NCBI GenBank assembly: GCA_020466095.1
Contig: CM035807.1
Span: 103,813,502 to 103,877,501 of the forward strand
Reading direction: 5' to 3'
Length of the DNA stretch: 64,000 nt
Source of the DNA: Chlorops oryzae
Taxonomy: Eukaryota; Arthropoda; Insecta; Diptera; Chloropidae
How positions within the stretch are numbered: the first letter of the stretch is position 1; the number at the start of each line of letters is the position of its first letter. The position numbers and the translations under genes were made by a program. Below are positions 57,373-64,000 of this stretch, piece by piece. The notes beneath the pieces were generated by a model. The model ran no database searches and was not told where the DNA came from. It worked only from the letters and a program-made list of their open reading frames with translations.

Positions 57373-58836
57373 ATTGGGAAGTGTTTTTCATTCTGATTGC
57401 TTTTCGGCAGTTCCGCGCTTGTCTGTCGATTGCGTGACATGTGTGAATTTGTGTGTGCGCCAGGTCGGACATACTCCGAACGGATGATCTATGCGTTTGT
57501 AAATATTTTGAAATTTCCGCCTACGCTATATAAAGATTACTCCTTTCTTACCTCTCCCAAACCTCATTAATAGTGTTTGCTAGTCAGATGTTAGACGTAA
57601 TTAGAACGAGTTTTTTGTGTCCTCGTTTCGCAAACAATTTTGTTGTTTTCCGATATGATGTCCTATCAATTTAATAGGAAGCAAAAATAAAAATAAAGAA
57701 GTTATAAGAATCACTAATTTCAATTCAAATGGAAAGCGTCGTTGTACAGACATTTTGATTGAAGCTTTTGAAAATCGCATAATGCTTTGAACTTGACGCA
57801 ATAAATTATTCTTTCGTTTTTCGGTCTCTCAGAAGTTTCTATTCCCCGAAAACTAATGTGGCATAATATAACACTCGTTTGAGTTGTATACCAAATAACT
57901 TCAATCTTCAGCCTTTCTGCTTTGAAACATTGAACGATTCTCTCTGAGAGGAACCCAAGCTCAGAGAGTTATACTTTATTGTCTTCGATAATGGTTTTTC
58001 CGCATGTTCGATTGCTCATGGCCAGAAGTCTCCATTTAATTAAACTTCTCAGGATAATTTCACAACCGACATCTGTTTTATTAAAATGATTGATATGTAT
58101 TTGAACGCTACATAATTCCACGATTTAGTTCATCCTATATCGAATGTCCATAAAGCAAAAACTCTCATATAGAAATCGATTTATCACGGGCAACACCAAT
58201 AAAAAACGAAAGTTTGAACAGTCGCATTCTTTATGGGACCTGATGAGACATTTTATCTGCCGATCTGCCAATGAGTGAGCGGACGTGATCACATGTGAGT
58301 TGTGGGCAATTGTCAAAGGAAATTTTTCGACAGGAAGTCAATTCCGGGATTTTTTATGGCAGTACTTGTAATTCACACGTTTAATTTAAAAACAAAAAAA
58401 AAAAAACCCGATTACTCAAATGCATACCTTTTTGAGTGTTATTGAACTTGTAAAAGCCGCAAAGCCGCAGAGTCGCAGAGCAACAAAGTTTCAAAAAAGG
58501 AAACCCGTTTTAGAAATGATGCCTTTAAAAAAGTTGCTTTGCTTTTTCGATAGAATTTAAAATTAGCTGCATTGAAAAAAAAACAAACAGAGAAATCATA
58601 AGGAAATAAGTTCACTTTCAATTAAATTCTCAAAACAAATTTTAAAAACACATATAATTGTAAAATAAATGTATGTAAATTATAAAAAATTTATTTATAA
58701 AGAAATTATAAAATGGAATATAAAAAAAAATCTTTTTATGTGCAAAGGTAAATAAATACTCCTTCTTCACAGCACATAATTGAAATGTGATGGATTTAAT
58801 CAAAGTAAGCAAAGCGAAGCAGAGCCTTTGTATCTA
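57373..58836. other. Intergenic DNA, nothing recognised
   Basis: A patch of moderate G+C at 57400-57480. No coding region or paired ends seen. Confidence 0.45.
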
Positions 58837-58997
58837 CACTCAAAAAAATGAAATGTAATGCCCACAAATTTTTACTTTTGCCCAACAATTTTGTTGGTTA
58901 AATTGTTCCAACAATTTAAATTGTTCTGTGATGCAACCATTTTTTTTTAATAACATTGTCTCGACAATGTAAAGTTTTTGAGAAACTTTTTTGAGTG
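58837..58997. mobile_element. TA-flanked MITE with CACTCAAAAAA ends
   Basis: Ends CACTCAAAAAA and TTTTTTGAGTG, TA on both sides (58835-58836, 58998-58999). 161 bp. The interior has CAACAATTT / AAATTGTT palindromic words. Confidence 0.88.
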
Positions 58998-59144
58998 TAG
59001 TATTTCCGCTCCTGATACAGTTGATCTAGTTCAATTAATCATGATGATCGATACGAAAATGTAAAAAACTTGTTTTGAGGAAGTCTTTTTGAACGCTGGA
59101 ACGCTAGAGTCCTTTTATTTGATGTCCTGTTTTTAAGTGTCCAC

Positions 59145-59605
59145 TTCCCTAGTGTCTTCTTTTCTCCGCTTCTATTTTTTTTTTCTCTACGCTGATTGTC
59201 TAGTCTTTTCTCTTCTACCCTCCTCAGCATTACATTTCACTTCTGTGCTAACTTTTAGACCACTCTGCTCTCCTGTATTCTTTTCTCCTCTACTTTTGTT
59301 GATGTCCCTTTTCTCTCTTCTACTATCGTTTATCGAAAACACTATTATAGCTGACTATGCCTTAGTACGATCTGTTCTACAAAAACTCTTCTGAATTTCT
59401 CTATTTCACTCTAGTCTACTTCAGTATGCTTCAATCTCTTCCCATCATCACTACTCTCCACTCCCCTTGTCAACTAATCACTTCTCTCATCTTATTTTTA
59501 ACACTCTACGCTATTCTATTTGACTATACTACACTCCAATATGTCTACCTAAGTACTCTTCTCCGCCACTCTCCACTCATCTCCTCTCCACTAGTCTCCT
59601 CTCGG
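59145..59605 (+). repeat. Degenerate CTCTTCTAC pyrimidine-rich tract
   Basis: The strand is strongly pyrimidine-biased with drifting CTCTTCTAC, CTCTACT and TCTCCACT units. The ORFs over it are not convincing. Confidence 0.6.
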
Positions 59606-59676
59606 TTGATTTCCTTTTTAAAATTAAACTCAAATCAGCTCTACTCGCAGACCAACAGATATAAAAATAGATTAAA

Positions 59677-60342
59677 ACAAGTAAGAAAGCTCAAATCGGT
59701 CAAACCCCACTTTCATATACCCAGCGTCCCGACCATTTAGACTATAGCTGCAACTTCGACCAAATTTTGGTGAAAAAGTTCAACTGTGGTGAACTACGCC
59801 ATAGCTCACACTCTAGTGTTGTGTACCACGTAATCGCTTATGGCCGAAGTTGCAGCTATAGTTTTATATGGTCCCGACAATATTGACGCACTATGCTTAG
59901 CCTTTCTGTACGGAAGTTACAACAAATCAACAATTGTGGGCGTGGCAGTGAGCGGACCACAAACATACATTTTTTTCCTACACCTCGCCTTGGTCAACGT
60001 ATGTATGTATGTTTCGAATTTAAAGTTTCTTCGCCTTTTACTTCGGAAGTTACAAAGGTATGTCCATTTGTGGGCATGGCAGTGGGCGGATATCCTCCAT
60101 TTATTATTTTAGGATCATACTCGGGGCCCGATATACCTGAGTGCCGAATTTCGACGTTTAGAAGGAGATCAGACCAAAGACGGACGGACGGATAGACGGA
60201 AAGAGGGACATGTCTAAATCGATTCATTTTTCGGTCCTGATCAAGAAGATATAGGTACATATATTTGTCTATATCTACGGAGCTAAGTTCTAGCTGTTAC
60301 AAGATACGCACAAAACTAATAAACCCTGCTTACGCTGGGTAT
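59677..60342 (+). mobile_element. Dispersed non-autonomous repeat (GACGGACGG type), copy 2
   Basis: Same start (ACAAGTAAGAAAGCTCAAAT), the same GGGCGTGGCAGTG and GGACGGACGGATAG blocks and the same end (TTACGCTGGGTATA) as 28259-28894. It carries an extra palindromic insert at 59731-59872. Confidence 0.85.
59731..59872. repeat. Foldback insert within dispersed repeat copy 2
   Basis: ACTATAGCTGCAACTTCG and CGAAGTTGCAGCTATAGT are inverted. GACCAT and ATGGTC sit at the two ends. It is absent from copy 1 at 28259. Confidence 0.75.
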
Positions 60343-60843
60343 AATAAATATTGATTCGTTATTAATTTCAATTCTAGGAGCTAATTTCCCAAGCATGCCT
60401 AAATAAAAGATAATTCAAATATTCTTAATTTCGAATTGCCGTTCAATTCACACATCTCATTATCTTCTTCTTGGCTATGGGCGTTATTATTAAAGTCATT
60501 TAACAACAACAACAACAACAAAAAATATGTAAATTATTGCAACAATGGCGGTATACTGAAAAATTTTCCAGTCCGCTGATCGCTTGACTGAAGCGCAGTT
60601 AGAATAAGTCTTTTTTTTTTTCAAAAAAAAAAAAAAGAAAGAAAAAAAGAACAAAAACTTTTTACTCATTATTGACCTTAGCACTAATTAAATAAGTTTT
60701 CAACCCGTTAATGCAGGAAAAGTTAACGAAAACAAAACTAATTAAATTCAATCGCCGTGCTTTTCTCAATGACAAACAGAAAAACTATTTCATAAATACG
60801 CCTGACGATGGCAATCGTCGCTTATGTATATGTTTTTTATGTA

Positions 60844-61373
60844 CCCAGCGGAAAATTATCTCCTGCATGACAATGTCATCAGTGATGCTCATCGATGACA
60901 TACAGGTGACAATGTCATGCATGTCATCTTGGAGAACATGTCATCGTGGAGGGATGCTGTTCATGTGCTTGACTCTCATTGGCTATTGAAATTTAAATAA
61001 GGTTTTAGCGTCAGTTGAACGTTAACATGAAGTGTCGTAGATGATGAGTGCTCGACTCATAATCCGAAGATCGCGGGTTCGATCCCTGGCAGAGGCGAAA
61101 AAAAATTGTTAAAAAATAGATTTTTTAAAATTTTCGAAACATTCAAAGAGAGGGCAAAGAAGAGAGTGGATTTTCTATAAATTGACATTTAAAGAGAAAA
61201 AGAGCAATGTGCTGCTCTCAAATGCTTTTTTCGCTATCGCATCTCCTAGCATGACATTGTCACCGGAGAAATCACTGTCCAACTCCTGTACAAATGTCAT
61301 GCTAGGCGTCCTACGAATTGTCACAAGTCACCCTGACTTCACCGGTGATGTCAGGGTGACATTTCCCGCTGGG
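60844..61373. mobile_element. TA-flanked MITE, CCCAGCGG ends, containing a SINE
   Basis: Ends CCCAGCGGAAA and TTTCCCGCTGGG with TA outside (60842-60843, 61374-61375). ATGACAATGTCAT, ATGTCATGCTAGG and GTGACATT words repeat in both arms. A tRNA-like SINE occupies 61030-61172. Confidence 0.85.
61030..61172 (+). mobile_element. tRNA-derived SINE nested in MITE
   Basis: TGCTCGACTCATAATCCGAA, then the B box CGGGTTCGATCCCTGGCAG, then an A/T-rich body. The 3' acceptor arm does not pair with the 5' end, so it is not a functional tRNA gene. The order matches 62645-62810. Confidence 0.75.
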
Positions 61374-61375
61374 TA

Positions 61376-62644
61376 TATACGTCGTTAATTACATGCGTAA
61401 GGGTTTTTTCTCCAAATGTTCGGGACGGACCTTAACGGAGGTGCGAAGATTTTCGGAATGTGAATGAAACGGTGAAACAATTTTTAATTATTTTTTTTCA
61501 GTTTTTTTTTTTTTTTTTTTGGTAAGCTCAGGCCCCAATTTGGAGGGTAGGTAATCCGGGTAAATGTCCAAAGGGGAACTGTGAGGGGTGGTAATTTCAG
61601 ATAGATAAGCGAAAACAGTACCCCATAAGTGCCATCATAATAAATAAATATTGTTTTAGCATAACAGCTAGATCGGGCCCTGTATAGGCCCTCCGTTCCT
61701 AGTGAGAAAATAATATACGAATTATGGTATTTATTGAAAATATTTTAATGCCTTCGGCTTCGATTTGTTTACGCGGTGTCAACATTGTTTACCCTCATTT
61801 ATGTGGCTTTGAACCGGCGCTACGGCAATTACTACTTCAAGCACATAAATATGATAAGAAAATTCAACCAAAATCGTAGATATGGGCTTATTTTTAACCC
61901 ATTTCAACCCAAGGCATAAGCCGGAAACCTGTTGAACATGTTTGAAAAATTGGCGGACTCGCCATTAATTTTTGCACCATTTTTAAGGAGAAAAGTGGAT
62001 CGGAATTCGACGATGATCACTTCAGTGAACCTGTTCAGGTCCAACGGCTGTTAGAAGGTTAAAAAAAACCTTATTTGGAATGTGCAAATATTGACCTAAT
62101 TTTTTTTATTTTTTATTCCATCGTAATTGCCATTGCGTTGCTCTTCTCCTTCAATATGTAATGCTCACTTTAACATTCGGTGGTATCTTTTTAAGTCTCT
62201 ATCAGGAGAAGTGCATGTGGAGTAACTTATATTGAAGTGATAGAACTTCATACAAAAGAAGAAGAAGGAAAGAGAACCGAAAATTGTCCATACAGGTGCT
62301 ACCTTCTTTTGGGGTAATTTTTCCAATTTTCCCTTTCTTCTATCCGAATGAATGAAAATCTGATCGAATTCTTCGACCTCATCATAACTATTTAGGTATG
62401 TATCCCGAAAAAATGCAATTTATAAGTAAATATAAGAAACACACAATTGAGAATCGGTGTTGAACTGTAAATCCGCCTATTCTCACACAAACAAAGCCAA
62501 TCTACAAAAAGGAACAATCCCTGCAGTAAATGCGGGGCAAATTGACCCCTTCGTCACCACTATCATTCTATAGACATGGTCAAAGAGGAGGTCTACAGTT
62601 CCATTTGCTAGAGCATTCATGTTATGAATTTGCTGCGCGAAAAT
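61376..62644. other. Intergenic DNA, nothing recognised
   Basis: A T-run is at 61502-61520. No convincing ORF or paired ends. Confidence 0.45.
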
Positions 62645-62810
62645 CAGAAGACTCCGTAGCGTAATGGTTAGCATGTCCGATCATCAATCCGAAGGTTCGT
62701 GTTCGAATCCCAGGGCAGGCGAAGCAAAAGTGGAAAAATTGTAAAAACTTCGGAAAGAGATTATGTCTCATGGATTTCTATATGGAATGAGAAGAGAGTA
62801 AAGAAAAGTT
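62645..62810 (+). mobile_element. tRNA-derived SINE
   Basis: A box TAGCGTAATGG (62658) and B box GTTCGAATCCC (62702) lie 33 bp apart within GACTCCGTAGCGTAATGG to GCAGGCG, then AAAATTGTAAAAACTTCGG. Same body as 61030-61172. No cloverleaf acceptor stem. Confidence 0.82.
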
Positions 62811-62984
62811 TCGCATTCTGAATTCTCGTGAAATGCTTTCAAAGTTCGTGGCGAAAAATGCCATGAATTATATTTTCAAGACTTTAAATTTTCTACATTT
62901 TTTCTCGGACAAGCAAATATTTTTTTAAGCCTGTTAAGTTACACTATTATATTATCGACTACTTTAAAAATCGAAAAATTTTAA

Positions 62985-63092
62985 AAATTTTTTCAAGTGC
63001 ATCCCACCTCGAAGCGAGATTCGAACTCAGATCTTCAGGATGAAAACGAAAAATAAAGGCCAGACTCCTTACACTGAGCCATCTGAGCCCTG
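62985..63092 (-). mobile_element. tRNA-derived SINE, minus orientation
   Basis: On the minus strand: GGCTCAGATGGCTCAGTGTA (A box), AGTTCGAATCTCGCTTCGAG (B box) and an A/T-rich tail. It is the third tRNA-like head within 2 kb. Confidence 0.8.
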
Positions 63093-64000
63093 TGCGCGGC
63101 GCTTTCTATTTAGGTAATATAGCTAATGAGCTGCCTCTACAGCATCACCAGTTCAATCGTCAACTGGTGTCCGCTCGAACATATGCTCATACAAAGTGTC
63201 AATAGGAGAATACAATGGCACGGGTACAGTTGGTCACTAGTACCGGAGACGGAGGAACTAGTGACAGATTGAATCAGCCACTAGTGATAATTACTGCAGG
63301 GATGCTAATGGCTCAATAAGAGTTGAGTCGGACTCTCCTAAAACGGATCTCACACATACTATGTCGATCGGTAAGCTGACGGAGGTTTTCAAGCTACATA
63401 TTCCGGAAATATTTTTATACATTTTTGTAAATAAAATATCACAAATTTGCTTCAATAGCGTCACAATTCAAAATTTATCAAATCGGGGTGGATGAAAGAA
63501 ATCCGTTCACAGATCACCTGTCTACCTAATCGCCTGTCTGATACAAATGCACCTAGACTGCATTCGGCTGATCTGCATTTTCGGAAAAATTGCAATTCAT
63601 CGGAAATTCGGAAAAAAATCGTTCAAAATAATTGCGAAAAGGAAAATCAGATCATTGAGTAATGATGACGAACATGATTTCAAGGGGTTTTTTTCACCAC
63701 TGATCGTAGAGATCGAAGTAAAAAATTTTGAAAGGGAAAATTGAATTGTTGATAAAAAAAAAAAATCCTTCTCTTCCGTTTCCTCACGATGAAGCACTCT
63801 AATTTATTGTACGGCAATCTTTTCACATTATCATACGAAGATGCTTTAATGAGCAATTCGTGAGTCAATCAGAATCGCTTGAAGAGCATTATATACTTGG
63901 CTTGGAAAAAATAAATCATTCGGAGGAATTACCTAAAGTTTTCCCCCCGAAGATTTTTTTCGACTCTTCCAATATAACGTCATCAAACATAAAAGTTTTC
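63093..64000. other. Right end of window
   Basis: 63205-63290 has ACTAGT repeated (GTCACTAGTACC, ACTAGTGACAG, CCACTAGTGATAA) ending in TACTGCAGGG, similar to words at 41020 and 48680. The remainder holds no gene I can support. Confidence 0.45.

Noticed and set aside
61030..61100. Functional tRNA-Met-like gene
   Set aside because: CTCATAA resembles an anticodon loop, but the D arm and acceptor stem are broken and the copy lies in a MITE.
62645..62720. Functional tRNA gene
   Set aside because: A and B boxes are present, but the 5' and 3' ends do not form an acceptor stem, and the body matches a SINE.
1..64000. CRISPR array, operon or phage-type system
   Set aside because: No regular spacer array and no prokaryotic gene layout; the window is eukaryotic nuclear DNA.

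Overview
The window is intron-rich, AT-rich nuclear DNA from an insect, most likely a higher fly (Schizophora). The evidence is GT..AG introns of both about 80 bp and several kb, Ly6 proteins close in layout to those of Drosophila, and dipteran-type SINEs, MITEs and simple repeats. Its recognisable genes form a cluster of four small Ly6/uPAR three-finger proteins. No bacterial, organellar or autonomous viral gene was seen. Exons and splice sites are predicted by reading; no transcript or database evidence was available. || Gene 1 (minus, 4508 down to beyond position 1) has a signal-peptide exon and two Ly6 exons and leaves the window on the left. Gene 2 (plus, 16877-25762) is complete: a signal-peptide exon, an 8.4 kb intron and one Ly6 exon with a hydrophobic tail. 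Gene 3 (plus, 42936-47407) has three Ly6 exons and a hydrophobic tail; its signal-peptide exon is not securely found. Gene 4 (plus, 52554-55456) is complete with three exons and has a Thr/Ser-rich then acidic insertion of about 100 residues inside the Ly6 fold. The signal-peptide exons of genes 1, 2 and 4 end in phase 1 with G|GT, and the first Ly6 exon of gene 3 needs the same phase, so the cluster looks like tandem duplication with one early inversion. The products should be secreted through the ER and, for genes 2-4, GPI-anchored at the cell surface. || Between and inside the genes the DNA is largely transposon-derived. Elements with readable ends include a non-autonomous Transib (CGGCG duplications), two related families of foldback elements flanked by TTAA (two copies each), several hAT-type elements with 8-bp duplications, Harbinger-type elements with TTA duplications, a pogo/Tigger-like element, TA-flanked MITEs, and tRNA-derived SINEs. 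One SINE sits inside a hAT element, and a Harbinger-type element sits inside a TA-flanked MITE. || Two related composite repeats (about 26.6-27.9 kb and 56.2-57.4 kb) combine a GAT/GGT minisatellite with clusters of ATCGAT hexamers, many of them TATCGATA. Several long ORFs fall in simple repeats and are not genes.
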